From DATFVA01 sp963771705 (lineage in GTDB: Bacteria > Bacteroidota > Ignavibacteria > Ignavibacteriales > Ignavibacteriaceae): a stretch of 64,000 nt of DNA. Each line of letters begins with the position of its first letter. Positions within the stretch are counted from its first letter, which is position 1. The notes beneath the pieces were generated by a model. The model did no database searches. It had not been told where the DNA came from and saw nothing but the letters and a program-made list of their open reading frames with translations. The position numbers and the translations under genes are program-made. Below are positions 10,562 to 19,784 of this stretch, one piece after another. The stretch is taken from the NCBI GenBank assembly GCA_963771705.1, contig CAVYUP010000014.1, forward strand, positions 248,001 through 312,000, read 5' to 3'.

Positions 10562-11872
10562 ATGAAAATACCGATTGTTGTTATTGTTGGAAGGCCGAAC
10601 GTAGGAAAATCGACGCTCTTTAACCGGCTTGTAGGTAAAAGAGAGGCCATCGTTGATGACGCCAGCGGGGTAACCCGTGACAGGAACTACGGCGAGGCTG
10701 AGTGGGCAGGGAAGAAATTTCAGCTTATGGATACAGGCGGATATGTGCCCGGTTCCAGCGATTTATTTGAAACAGCTATCCGCGAGCAGGTTGAGATAGC
10801 AATAAGCCAGGCTGACGCGATAATCTTTCTTGTTGACGGCCGTGCGGGCGTCAATCCTATTGATGAGAATATCGCAACAATTTTGAGGAATTCAGGTAAG
10901 AAATACTTTCTTCTTGTCAACAAAGTTGACTCTGAAAAATATGAACCCTTAGCCGCCGAGTTCTATAAGTTCGGAGTGGATACGGTGTACGATGTTTCGG
11001 CGATAGCGGGCCGGAAGATAGGAGACTTCCTTGACGATCTTACAAATGGTTTCCCTGAGATGGGGGAGGAAGTGGAAGACTCGCGGCTGAAGATTGCAGT
11101 TGTAGGACGGCCGAATGTTGGTAAATCATCACTTACCAACGCTCTTCTTGGATATGACAGGAGCATAGTAACTGAAATTCCAGGGACAACAAGAGACAGT
11201 CTTGACTCCGTGTTAAAATATTACGGAGAGGAGATCATACTTGTAGATACAGCCGGCTTGCGGAAGAAGAAGCGTATTGATGAAAGCATAGAGTTCTTTT
11301 CCATGCTAAGGACGCTGCGCTCAATAGGGGAATGTGATGTGGCGGTAGTAATGATTGACGCGGTAGTGGGACTTGATAAGCAGGATCAGAAAATTATTGA
11401 TGAGGCAGTCCGCTGGAGAAAAGGAATAATCATTGCAGTAAATAAATGGGATCTTGTTGAAAAAGACACAAACACATCAAGGCAGTTTGAATTAACAATA
11501 AAAGACAAGCTGGGAAGAACAAGCTATTTTCCGGTAATGTTTATATCGGCTTTAACGAAACAGAGGATCTTCAAGTTAATCGATCTATGCAAGGAAGTAA
11601 GCGCCGAGAGGAAAAAGAAGATTCCCACGAATGAACTAAACAACAGGCTCCTTGAGGAAATTGAGCGGAATCCTCCGCCGGCAACACACACGGGCCGGGA
11701 AGTAAAAATAAAATATATTACCCAGGTAGGTGACAATTATCCAGTATTCCTTTTCTTCTCAAACTATCCAAAGGATATACCGGATCATTATAAAAGATTT
11801 CTTGAAAACAAGATCCGTGAGCTATTCGGATTTTATGGAGTTCCCTTTACATTAAGTTTTAAGAACAAATAA
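10562..11872 (+). CDS. der: Ribosome assembly GTPase Der (EngA)
   Basis: A 436-residue double-GTPase of normal length that binds the 50S subunit and acts in late large-subunit assembly. Domain G1 has GRPNVGKST, DTGGY and NKVD; domain G2 (from about residue 177) has GRPNVGKSS, the switch sequence GTTRDS, DTAGLRKK and NKWD. The C-terminal KH-like domain occupies the last 80 or so residues. Every nucleotide-binding motif is intact. The gene stands alone after a 461-base gap and is followed 7 bases later by an oxidoreductase gene, so it probably leads a small operon with upp. Confidence 0.97.
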   Translation: MKIPIVVIVGRPNVGKSTLFNRLVGKREAIVDDASGVTRDRNYGEAEWAGKKFQLMDTGGYVPGSSDLFETAIREQVEIAISQADAIIFLVDGRAGVNPIDENIATILRNSGKKYFLLVNKVDSEKYEPLAAEFYKFGVDTVYDVSAIAGRKIGDFLDDLTNGFPEMGEEVEDSRLKIAVVGRPNVGKSSLTNALLGYDRSIVTEIPGTTRDSLDSVLKYYGEEIILVDTAGLRKKKRIDESIEFFSMLRTLRSIGECDVAVVMIDAVVGLDKQDQKIIDEAVRWRKGIIIAVNKWDLVEKDTNTSRQFELTIKDKLGRTSYFPVMFISALTKQRIFKLIDLCKEVSAERKKKIPTNELNNRLLEEIERNPPPATHTGREVKIKYITQVGDNYPVFLFFSNYPKDIPDHYKRFLENKIRELFGFYGVPFTLSFKNK

Positions 11873-11879
11873 AGATAAA

Positions 11880-13229
11880 GTGTTCAAGTCAGGGAAAATA
11901 ATTGTTATAGGCGGAAACGCAGCCGGACCTGCTGCCGCGGCCAAAGCGAAGAGGGTAAATCCCGAAGCTGAAGTACTGATGTTTGAATCAAGTGAATTTA
12001 TATCCACCGGAACCTGCGAGATACCCTATGTGCTGTCAGGCGATATTTCAACTTACGAAGCGATCATAACCTTTACCCCCGAAGATTTCAGGAGAGAAAA
12101 AGGAGTAAAAGCATTTACCAACTGTGAAGTTATAAGTCTTGACCCCGCCAAGAAAACCATAAGAATATACAACGGCAGGATCAGGAAAGAATACGATGAG
12201 AAGTATGACTCACTTATACTTGCCACCGGTTCTATACCAGTGAGTATACCGGGTTTTCCTGAATTTTCGCCCAACGTTTTCACGCTGAAGAATATACAGG
12301 ATCTTCAGAAAGTAAAGGAATTTGTTAAGACGGAGGATATCGATTCGGTTGTAATATTCGGTTCAGGATATATCGGTCTGGAAGCCGCGGATGCTTTCCA
12401 TCAGCAGGGTATAGACGTTACCGTAGTAGAAAAAGCAAAACTTCCGCTTCCATATAACGAACCCGAGGTTAGTAAACTTATCCTCGATCTGCTTAAGAAG
12501 AATAAGATAGTATTCCACGGCGGTTACAAGCAGATGTCGCTTACTACGACTGATGGTTTCGTAAGATCAATTAATTTAGACGGCAGGCTGCTTGAGCCGG
12601 GACTGGTTATTTCCGCTGTCGGTTTTACACCGAACAACAAGCTTGCTGCAGAAGCAGGGCTAAAAATATCGGACAAAGGCGGAATTAAGGTAGACCGCAA
12701 CCTCAAAACATCCGACGCGCATATATGGGCCTGCGGCGACAACATAGAAATTATCAACGAAGTTACAAAGCAGAATGATTACTTCCCCGTGGCAACTATT
12801 GCGCACGATTATGCACACATTGCGGGAGAGAATGCTGCAGGCGGATCGGCCTTTGCGGAACCGGTAGTGAAAAACATCGCGGTTAAAATAATGGGCAGGT
12901 ACCAGGTATCTGTAGGTATTACCGAAGAAGAAGCTAAAAAGAACTCGATACCCTGCAAGAGCGTTAAGGCAGAGGCCCCAAACATTGTTAAAGTTATGCC
13001 CGGAAGCGAGCAGGTATTCGGGAAGATGGTTTATCACGCAGTGAATAAACAAATCCTCGGCGCGGAATTCCTTGGCGGCAGGGAAGTATCCGGATATGGC
13101 AATATAATAAGCGCGCTGATAAAACTTAAGACCCCGGCTGAATTATTAGGACGAATCAATTATAACTACACACCACCTCTTTCACCTTTGATTAATCTTT
13201 TGTCTATTTTGGGAAGAAAGGTAAAATAA
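11880..13229 (+). CDS. FAD/NAD(P)-dependent disulfide oxidoreductase (CoA-disulfide reductase / NADH oxidase family)
   Basis: A 449-residue flavoprotein starting at GTG, 7 bases after der. It shows the N-terminal FAD dinucleotide fold (IVIGGNAAGPAAAAKAKR), a redox Cys at residue 46 in STGTCEIPY, matching the single active-site Cys of CoA-disulfide reductases and NADH oxidases, a second Rossmann motif for NAD(P)H (VIFGSGYIGLEAAD) and the flavin-binding ACGD. The C-terminal dimerisation domain is present. Known members reduce CoA disulfides, polysulfide or oxygen with NAD(P)H; the sequence alone does not decide which. Neighbours (der, upp) give no pathway hint. Confidence 0.85.
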   Translation: MFKSGKIIVIGGNAAGPAAAAKAKRVNPEAEVLMFESSEFISTGTCEIPYVLSGDISTYEAIITFTPEDFRREKGVKAFTNCEVISLDPAKKTIRIYNGRIRKEYDEKYDSLILATGSIPVSIPGFPEFSPNVFTLKNIQDLQKVKEFVKTEDIDSVVIFGSGYIGLEAADAFHQQGIDVTVVEKAKLPLPYNEPEVSKLILDLLKKNKIVFHGGYKQMSLTTTDGFVRSINLDGRLLEPGLVISAVGFTPNNKLAAEAGLKISDKGGIKVDRNLKTSDAHIWACGDNIEIINEVTKQNDYFPVATIAHDYAHIAGENAAGGSAFAEPVVKNIAVKIMGRYQVSVGITEEEAKKNSIPCKSVKAEAPNIVKVMPGSEQVFGKMVYHAVNKQILGAEFLGGREVSGYGNIISALIKLKTPAELLGRINYNYTPPLSPLINLLSILGRKVK

Positions 13230-13237
13230 AAAGTAAC

Positions 13238-13891
13238 ATGAGCTCAACAAATCTTCTACAGGAATATAAAAATCTAACGCTGCTTGATTCACCAATTGTT
13301 AAAAGGGAAATTACGCAGCTGAGGGATAAAAATACTAGTCCCGAATTCTTTCGCGCCGCGGTCAACCGGCTGTCAATAGTACTTGCAATAGAGATCAGCA
13401 GAAAATTTAAGATGCTGGAAGTGGAAGTTGAGACCCCCCTGGAAAAAACGACGGGCTACAGACTACTACAGGAGATTATACTTGTACCCATACTGAGAGC
13501 AGGACTTGGGATGGTTAACGGTTTCCTTGAGGTGATTCCTGATGCGAAGGTAGGGCATATAGGTATGGAACGAAACGAGAAGACGCTTGAACCCAACAGT
13601 TATTACTTTAAGATTCCTTCTACGAAAGAGAATACGAAGATCATCATCCTTGATCCGATGCTGGCAACAGGAGGAAGCGTTATTGCGGCTGTCTCAAAAC
13701 TTAAAGACAACGGGATAAGCGATTTTACCTTTGCTTCACTGGTTTCTGCTCCCGAGGGTGTCAAGAACCTTTTTAAGAAACATCCTGACGTTGAGCTTTA
13801 CACTACAGCGCTGGACAGAGAACTCAATAAAAACGGTTACATTCTTCCCGGGCTTGGAGATGCAGGCGACAGAACATTTGGCACTCTCTGA
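13238..13891 (+). CDS. upp: Uracil phosphoribosyltransferase
   Basis: A 217-residue enzyme of normal length that makes UMP from uracil and PRPP in pyrimidine salvage. Recognisable parts are PILRAGLGMVNG, the PRPP-binding loop ILDPMLATGGS, and the uracil-binding C-terminus PGLGDAGDRTFGT. The ATG is 8 bases after the preceding oxidoreductase gene. Its 3' end overlaps the likely start of the following TPR gene by about 30 bases in another frame. Confidence 0.95.
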   Translation: MSSTNLLQEYKNLTLLDSPIVKREITQLRDKNTSPEFFRAAVNRLSIVLAIEISRKFKMLEVEVETPLEKTTGYRLLQEIILVPILRAGLGMVNGFLEVIPDAKVGHIGMERNEKTLEPNSYYFKIPSTKENTKIIILDPMLATGGSVIAAVSKLKDNGISDFTFASLVSAPEGVKNLFKKHPDVELYTTALDRELNKNGYILPGLGDAGDRTFGTL

Positions 13892-14972
13892 CCTTAGAAA
13901 TATAAAGTTTACTGCCGGTCATCTTTTGCGCTGCGTTAAACAAGCTCCGCAATCAAAAAGGCTTAATCTTAGAATATTCCTGCTGACGGCTTTAGTATTA
14001 TTACCAACCCTAAGTAAAGCACAGACATATCCTGATCCTGTGGTTGATTCAACACTCAGATACGGTATAAACAGAATAATAGTGCAGGATTATACCTCGG
14101 CTGAGAAAACCTTCAGAACACTCGATAAAAATTATCCTCAAATTCCTTTCGGAAAAATTTATACCGCCGCTGTGAAGATTGCCAGGGCATATGATTACGG
14201 GGAAGACTATGAAGAGACAGAAATAGATTCACTGCTTGAACTTTCAGTAGAGCAGTCGCTTTCACTTATTAAAGCCGACGATAAAAATCCCTGGAACAGA
14301 TACTTTCTTAGTCTATCCGAAGGCTATCTGGCGTACTTTAAAGCTCTTAACGGCGATTGGCTGAGTTCACTATCATCCGGTGCTGATGCATTAAATGATT
14401 TCAGCGAGCTGGCTGCGGAAGACCCGACTTTTAATGAGGCTTATATCGCTATAGGTACCTATAAATACTGGAAGAGCAGGAAGACAAAATTCCTCGACTG
14501 GATTCCCGGATATGTAGATGAGCGAGAAGAGGGAATAAAGCTGCTTGAGAAAGCAATAAACCATGCAGCGTATAACACTTACCTTGCGGTAAACTCACTG
14601 ATATGGATATATATAGATCAGAAGAAATATGAAAAAGCCGCAGGACTGGCTGAAGAAGCTCTTGTAGAATATCCGGGGAGCAGATTCTTTGAGTGGGGGC
14701 TGGGGAGAGCGTATGAAGAATTTAATCACCGGAAAGCTATTGTTATCTACAAGAAAATTCTGAATTCACTTCCAGTAAATATAAATCATTATAATGAGAT
14801 AATATTGAAACATCTGATTGCACAGCAGGATGTACTGATGGGGGAAAAGAAAAAAGCTCTGTTTCTGTGTGATGAAATCCTCAAAACCAATTTAAGTGAG
14901 GATGTCCGTTCCAAACTTGAAAACAGACTGGAGAGAGTTAAGGTGTTAAAAAGGGAACTTTTGTCCCCATAA
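13860..14972 (+). CDS. Exported TPR-like repeat protein
   Basis: The open frame is longer, but its first 43 codons lie inside upp and look like shadow coding; I place the start at the ATG at 13860, giving 370 residues. A TTG at 13878 or 13927 is possible. A hydrophobic signal segment (RIFLLTALVLLPTLSKAQ) follows at about residues 35-52, unusually far in, which leaves the start uncertain. The rest is alpha-helical with TPR-like pairs (for example KYEKAAGLAEEALVEYPGSRF and HRKAIVIYKKILNSLP). It is probably periplasmic. Function is unknown. Confidence 0.65.
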   Translation: MQATEHLALSDLRNIKFTAGHLLRCVKQAPQSKRLNLRIFLLTALVLLPTLSKAQTYPDPVVDSTLRYGINRIIVQDYTSAEKTFRTLDKNYPQIPFGKIYTAAVKIARAYDYGEDYEETEIDSLLELSVEQSLSLIKADDKNPWNRYFLSLSEGYLAYFKALNGDWLSSLSSGADALNDFSELAAEDPTFNEAYIAIGTYKYWKSRKTKFLDWIPGYVDEREEGIKLLEKAINHAAYNTYLAVNSLIWIYIDQKKYEKAAGLAEEALVEYPGSRFFEWGLGRAYEEFNHRKAIVIYKKILNSLPVNINHYNEIILKHLIAQQDVLMGEKKKALFLCDEILKTNLSEDVRSKLENRLERVKVLKRELLSP

Positions 14973-15162
14973 TAAAGATCGGGTCATATACACAGTTAAA
15001 TAAGTATTAAATCTCTTTAATGTGAAAGGTAATCTCCAGCAGGTGCAGTGAAATTATCGCTGAATTGCTGACTCTTAAAAGGGAAAGTTTTTAAATCCCA
15101 CAGACTTACCTTTTTTTATTGAAATTAATTATCTTGCAAATTAAAATCGGGAGTAATAAGCG

Positions 15163-16596
15163 GTGCAAAGAAATCTCTACCTGGTATTATCTTTTTTAAT
15201 AACATACATCTCCGTTTCAGCACAGACAGGTTCATTCTATGATATTAACCAGGATTTAGGGATATCCGAAAAGTTCAATTCCATTTTTTTTATAAATGAA
15301 GATACCGCGTGGATCGCTGGAAGTAACGGCCTTCTGCTAAAAACTTCAGATGGCGGCATTACCTGGGAGAATAAAGACGTATTACCAAATCAGAACTTTA
15401 AGAAAATTTATTTTAACAATCCCGATTTTGGATGGACATACAGCCCTGATACACTTCTTTACACAACAGACGGGGGGAGCAGCTGGCTAGGAATTAATAT
15501 ATTCGGTCCAGTAAATACTATTTTTATGAAAGACCAGGATAATATCTGGAGATGTCATGATTTTGTAGTATGGCGCACTACCAATGGAGGACAAAGCTGG
15601 ATAATGGTTGAGTATCTTAACCTTCGGGACCTTTATTTATTTAATGATATGATCGGCTGGGGTGTTGGCACGTGTATAGCAAAGTCAACTAACGGCGGCC
15701 AAACCTTTGCCAGCACTTGCCCTTATGATTTGTATGATGGATGTTTCTCCCGATTAGACCGGATTTGGGCCGTTGGTACGAACGGAACGATTCTTGAAAT
15801 TTCTAATTTCCCCTATTCCCCTGAAAACCAGTCTGTTAATACTACCAGCACTCTAATGTCAATTGATTTTGATGATGAACTCGCTGCGGGATACACAGTA
15901 GGACAAGATGGTTCTATCTATTATACAAATGATGAGGGTATTAACTGGATTAGCGCTCCATATAAATATCCGATCGATTTTTATTCAACCCGAGTTCTCA
16001 GTCCCGGGAATGTCTGGATTACGGGGGATGAAGTAATATTAACAAATCATACGGGTATCTTTAGTGTAAGTGTTAAGGATACCAGTATCCTTATAGGCAC
16101 ATATCTGGAGACATACTGCAGCGCACGGGGAATTCCCAGGCCAAAATTTTCTTTACTGGAATATCCATCGGGTATGACAATAGACAGCATTACCGGGAGG
16201 ATACAATGGACTCCTGTTGAAGAAGGTGATTTTAGAATTGTAATAAACGCAGCAAATAATTTTGGGGCAGCGGCTGATACATTCCATATATATGTAGATG
16301 ATCCCTCTTCAATTAATGATCCTGTACCGATAAAACAATTTGATATATCCTGTTACCCGAATCCTTTTAACCCATCAACTACCATTACATTTGAAATTTC
16401 CGAATATTCTATGGTTACTGCTGAAATATTCGATATGCTGGGAAATAAGGTCACCACCCTTGTCAGTAAAAAGGAATTTGCTCCCGGTAAACACAATTTT
16501 GTATGGGACGCACAGAATTATTCTTCCGGAGTCTATTTCTGCACCTTTTTATCAGGGCAGCGAAGTCAAATAATAAAGTTACTCCTTGCAAAATAA
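15163..16596 (+). CDS. Secreted YCF48-like propeller protein with T9SS sorting domain
   Basis: A 477-residue secreted protein starting at GTG (GGGAG 9 bases upstream), with a signal peptide ending SVSAQ. Residues about 25-290 hold sialidase/YCF48-type repeats with the recurring Asp-box-like pattern (TSDGGITW, TTDGGSSW, TTNGGQSW, TNDEGINW). A putative-Ig segment follows (GMTIDSITGRIQWTPVEEGDF). The last 80 residues are a T9SS type A sorting domain starting CYPNPFNPSTTI and ending KLLLAK. Expected location is the cell surface or outside. The ligand is unknown. The gene stands alone between 190- and 229-base gaps. Confidence 0.82.
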   Translation: MQRNLYLVLSFLITYISVSAQTGSFYDINQDLGISEKFNSIFFINEDTAWIAGSNGLLLKTSDGGITWENKDVLPNQNFKKIYFNNPDFGWTYSPDTLLYTTDGGSSWLGINIFGPVNTIFMKDQDNIWRCHDFVVWRTTNGGQSWIMVEYLNLRDLYLFNDMIGWGVGTCIAKSTNGGQTFASTCPYDLYDGCFSRLDRIWAVGTNGTILEISNFPYSPENQSVNTTSTLMSIDFDDELAAGYTVGQDGSIYYTNDEGINWISAPYKYPIDFYSTRVLSPGNVWITGDEVILTNHTGIFSVSVKDTSILIGTYLETYCSARGIPRPKFSLLEYPSGMTIDSITGRIQWTPVEEGDFRIVINAANNFGAAADTFHIYVDDPSSINDPVPIKQFDISCYPNPFNPSTTITFEISEYSMVTAEIFDMLGNKVTTLVSKKEFAPGKHNFVWDAQNYSSGVYFCTFLSGQRSQIIKLLLAK

Positions 16597-16757
16597 ATTT
16601 TAGCTGAGGGGCCAGGGCTGAATGTAAAGGAACCTACGCTTCTTTTTCCAGAAGACAAACGATATATTTTAAGAAATATTCTCTAAAATCGATCCGATAT
16701 GGATTGGATTCACAAAAATCTCCGGTATTTGCAACAGGTCGTTGAAATTACAGTCTG

Positions 16758-16786
16758 TTGACTTTCACCATTCTAATAAATATAGT
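16758..16786 (+). promoter_or_regulatory. Candidate sigma-70-type promoter for rsh
   Basis: TTGACT (16758-16763), exactly 17 bases, then TATAGT (16781-16786), 39 bases before the rsh ATG. Both hexamers match the housekeeping consensus at five of six positions, making this one of the best promoter matches in the window. It is unproven experimentally. Confidence 0.55.
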
Positions 16787-16825
16787 ATGTTATTATTAGT
16801 TTAATTTTTAACGAATTACAGGTTA

Positions 16826-19006
16826 ATGGGTATACTGGAGCCGAAATATCAGAAAATGCTGGACGAACTGCTGGTTGTATGCCAAAAAAACCTCCCGGTA
16901 GTAGACGAGGCATTAATAAAGAAAAGCTTTGAGTTTTCACTCGAAGCTCACAAGCATGATCTGCGTGCTTCCGGTGAGCCATATTTTACCCATCCTTACC
17001 AGGTGGCATTAATTGTAGCGCAGGAACTGCCGCTGGATGACATAACCATAGCGAGCACCCTGCTCCACGATGTAGTAGAAGATACGGAGCTGAATCTTGA
17101 TCTGCTTTCTAAAGAATTCGGTAAAGAGGTTGCAGAGATAGTAGACGGGGTTACCAAGATAAGCGGAATATTCAAGGGGCAGGAGATTACGGTAGCGGAG
17201 AACTACAGAAAGCTGCTGCTCTCCATGGTAAAGGATGTAAGGGTTATACTGGTGAAATTTGCCGACAGGCTCCACAATATGAGAACACTGGAGTTTGTTA
17301 ATCCCGACAAGCAGAGAAGAATAGCCCAGGAGACCCTGGAAATATATGCTCCCTTTGCACACAGGTTTGGACTAGGACGGGTAAAGTGGGAACTGGAGGA
17401 TCTTTCCTTTAAATACCTTAACAGGGAAGCCTACGAGGAACTGGTTGATAAGGTAAAAAATAAAAGAAAAGAACGTGAAAGCTACATAAAGAAATTTTCC
17501 GAACCGATTCTTGAGAAACTGGATGAATACAAATATAAATACGAAGTAAGCGGAAGACCGAAGCATCTTTACTCCATTTACCGGAAGATGGTACGCCGTA
17601 ACAAACCCTTTGAGGAAATCTACGATCTTTTTGCCATCAGAATTATCCTGGATACTGAAAACGCAAATGAATGCTATACCACTCTAGGTATAGTGAATCA
17701 GATTTACCTGCCGGTGCCGGACAGATTTAAGGATTATATATCAATACCAAAGACCAATAATTACCAGTCGATCCATACCACAGTAGTTGGCCCCGAAGGC
17801 AGGCTAGTAGAGGTTCAGATCAGAACCATCAAAATGCATGAAGTAGCCGAAAAAGGTGTGGCAGCGCACTGGCGGTACAAAGAGAATAAATCAGCCAGCG
17901 ACAAAGACCTTGAGAACTGGGTTAACTGGATAAGGGACATCTTCGAGAATGCCTCGAGGGACGAAGCACGGAAAGATTTACTTGAAAGTTTCAAGTTAAA
18001 CCTTTATCAGGACGAGATTTACGTCTTCACACCGAAAGGAGACCTGAGGAGACTTCCAATTCATTCGACGCCAGTAGATTTCGCCTTCGAAATACACTCA
18101 AAAGTAGGTTTTCACTGCATCGGAGCAAAGGTAAACGGAAGGATAGTGCCTCTGGATACCATTCTGCACAGCGGTGACCAGGTAGAGATTATCACCTCAA
18201 AGAACCAGCATCCCAATAAAAACTGGATAAAATTTGTAGCCACCCACAAGGCAAAATCAGCTGTAAGGAAGTGGATAAACAAAGAAGAAGAAGATATAGT
18301 AAAAGGCGGTAAAGAGATCTGGGAGAAGAAAATAAAGAAGATGAAATTATCGTTTACCACCGACGATCTCTCAAAACTGACTTCCGATTTGAAATTTGAG
18401 AATACGCGCAACTTCTTTAAGTCGATAGCCCAGGGCAAAGTAAATCTTGATGAAGTTTTAACTGCCACCAAATCCAAAGAAGAGAAAAAGGAGGCTGCTC
18501 CCGCTCCATCACTTGAATTTGAACGTTTTGCCAATGTGGCAAGAGGAGATATAGGGGGAGTACTGGTTGAGGGGAAGAAAACGGGAATTCTTTATTCATA
18601 CGCAAAATGCTGCAACCCTATACCGGGTGATCCCGTTATCGGATATATTACAGTAGGGGAAGGAATAAAGATACACAGGAAAACCTGTCCCAACCTGATC
18701 CGCATCTCAGAAAATGATCCCAGCAAACTTATTCCTGTACAGTGGCCTGAGGGAGAGAACAATCTGTTTGTAGCAGGACTAACTGTTATGGGGGAGGATT
18801 CCCCGGGACTTCTGAACGAAATTTCACATGCGATAGTTGCGTACCAGAATACCAACATAAAATCGATCAACATCAACACTGTTGATTCAACATTCGAAGG
18901 AAACGTAACACTTTACGTACACAACCTGGATCATCTCTCGCGCATAATTGAGAGACTAAAAAAACTGAAAGGAATATATTCAGTTGAACGTTTTGAAGGG
19001 GCCTGA
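16826..19006 (+). CDS. Bifunctional (p)ppGpp synthetase/hydrolase (Rsh, RelA/SpoT family)
   Basis: A 726-residue stringent-response enzyme. The order is the standard one: HD hydrolase domain with the intact H81-D82…ED motif in LLHDVVEDTEL; synthetase domain (about 230-350) with DRFKDYISIPKTNNYQSIH and EVQIRT; TGS domain (about 395-455, EIYVFTPKGDLRRLP); and a C-terminal ACT domain after the CCNPIPGD zinc-finger-like motif. Because both catalytic domains keep their key residues, it should both make and degrade (p)ppGpp. It overlaps ruvX by one base (TGATG), so the two are translationally linked. Confidence 0.96.
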   Translation: MGILEPKYQKMLDELLVVCQKNLPVVDEALIKKSFEFSLEAHKHDLRASGEPYFTHPYQVALIVAQELPLDDITIASTLLHDVVEDTELNLDLLSKEFGKEVAEIVDGVTKISGIFKGQEITVAENYRKLLLSMVKDVRVILVKFADRLHNMRTLEFVNPDKQRRIAQETLEIYAPFAHRFGLGRVKWELEDLSFKYLNREAYEELVDKVKNKRKERESYIKKFSEPILEKLDEYKYKYEVSGRPKHLYSIYRKMVRRNKPFEEIYDLFAIRIILDTENANECYTTLGIVNQIYLPVPDRFKDYISIPKTNNYQSIHTTVVGPEGRLVEVQIRTIKMHEVAEKGVAAHWRYKENKSASDKDLENWVNWIRDIFENASRDEARKDLLESFKLNLYQDEIYVFTPKGDLRRLPIHSTPVDFAFEIHSKVGFHCIGAKVNGRIVPLDTILHSGDQVEIITSKNQHPNKNWIKFVATHKAKSAVRKWINKEEEDIVKGGKEIWEKKIKKMKLSFTTDDLSKLTSDLKFENTRNFFKSIAQGKVNLDEVLTATKSKEEKKEAAPAPSLEFERFANVARGDIGGVLVEGKKTGILYSYAKCCNPIPGDPVIGYITVGEGIKIHRKTCPNLIRISENDPSKLIPVQWPEGENNLFVAGLTVMGEDSPGLLNEISHAIVAYQNTNIKSININTVDSTFEGNVTLYVHNLDHLSRIIERLKKLKGIYSVERFEGA

Positions 19007-19443
19007 TGCCGGAGAATGACATTAATGAACCGGCCAGAATACTGGGCATAGATTACGGACTGAAAAGGACGGGGCTGGCCCTATGCGATCCGCTGAGAAT
19101 ATTTGCTTATCCCTATAAAACTCTGCTCAACGACAAAAACTTCTGGAAAGAACTAAAAAAAGTAATAGAAGAAAAAAACGTTGAAAAGATAATACTTGGC
19201 TTTCCGTTAAACGAAGGGGGGAGCAAATCACATATAACTGACCAGGTTACGAAATTTGCAAAAGACCTTGAGAATAAATTCAAAAGAGAAATTATCCTAT
19301 GGGATGAAAGGTACACGTCGGTAATGGCCAGGGAGAAAATACTTGAGTCGGTTACAAAGAAATCGAAACGAAGAGACAAAGGGCTGCTGGATCAGAATTC
19401 GGCAGCGATAATTCTTCAGGAATACCTTAATACTTTAAATTGA
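19006..19443 (+). CDS. ruvX: YqgF/RuvX family RNase H-fold nuclease
   Basis: A 145-residue protein of normal family length. Motifs are the first acidic site in ILGIDYGLKRTGLAL, the middle WDERYTSV, and the C-terminal DQNSAAIILQEYL, which together form the RNase H-like active site. Family members have been described as 16S rRNA 5'-end processing nuclease or Holliday-junction resolvase. The ATG overlaps the rsh stop codon. A promoter for the next genes overlaps its own stop codon. Confidence 0.93.
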   Translation: MPENDINEPARILGIDYGLKRTGLALCDPLRIFAYPYKTLLNDKNFWKELKKVIEEKNVEKIILGFPLNEGGSKSHITDQVTKFAKDLENKFKREIILWDERYTSVMAREKILESVTKKSKRRDKGLLDQNSAAIILQEYLNTLN

Positions 19444-19468
19444 CATTTATTAACCTATAAGCTATTTT
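19440..19468 (+). promoter_or_regulatory. Sigma-70-type promoter for the BMC shell-protein unit
   Basis: A perfect TTGACA (19440-19445), a 17-base spacer and TATTTT (19463-19468). The -35 box overlaps the ruvX stop codon. The first BMC gene starts 34 bases after the -10 box and has GGGAG before its ATG. With the terminator after the second BMC gene this would make the pair an independent transcription unit. Confidence 0.6.
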
Positions 19469-19502
19469 CGAACATCATAAATTCAATAATGGGAGCACGT
19501 TT

Positions 19503-19781
19503 ATGTCACTTGACGCACTGGGAATGATAGAAACCAAAGGGCTGGTAGGAGCCGTAGAAGCCGCCGACGCAATGGTTAAAGCCGCAAAGGTTGAACTGCT
19601 GGGAAAAGAAACAATCGGAGGCGGTTATGTAACCGTAATGGTCCGTGGAGATGTTGGTGCTGTTAAAGCAGCAACTGATGCCGGAGCCGCGGCTGCGCAG
19701 AGAGTCGGGGAACTGGTATCAGTTCACGTCATTCCGCGTCCCCATACCGAAGTTGAAGCTATTCTGCCGAAAAGAAAGTAG
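19503..19781 (+). CDS. Bacterial microcompartment hexameric shell protein (BMC-H)
   Basis: A 92-residue single BMC domain, the length of PduA/CcmK/EutM-type proteins that tile the facets of protein-shelled organelles as hexamers. The fold signature is clear: ALGMIETKGLVGAVEAADAM, VTVMVRGDVGAVKAATDAGAAAA, and VHVIPRPHTEVEAILP. No other domain is attached. GGGAG lies 7 bases before the ATG. The second BMC gene follows after 3 bases. No microcompartment enzyme (aldehyde dehydrogenase, phosphotransacylase, alcohol dehydrogenase, dehydratase) and no BMC-P or BMC-T shell protein occurs in the window, so this appears to be a satellite shell locus. Confidence 0.95.
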   Translation: MSLDALGMIETKGLVGAVEAADAMVKAAKVELLGKETIGGGYVTVMVRGDVGAVKAATDAGAAAAQRVGELVSVHVIPRPHTEVEAILPKRK

Positions 19782-19784
19782 CAT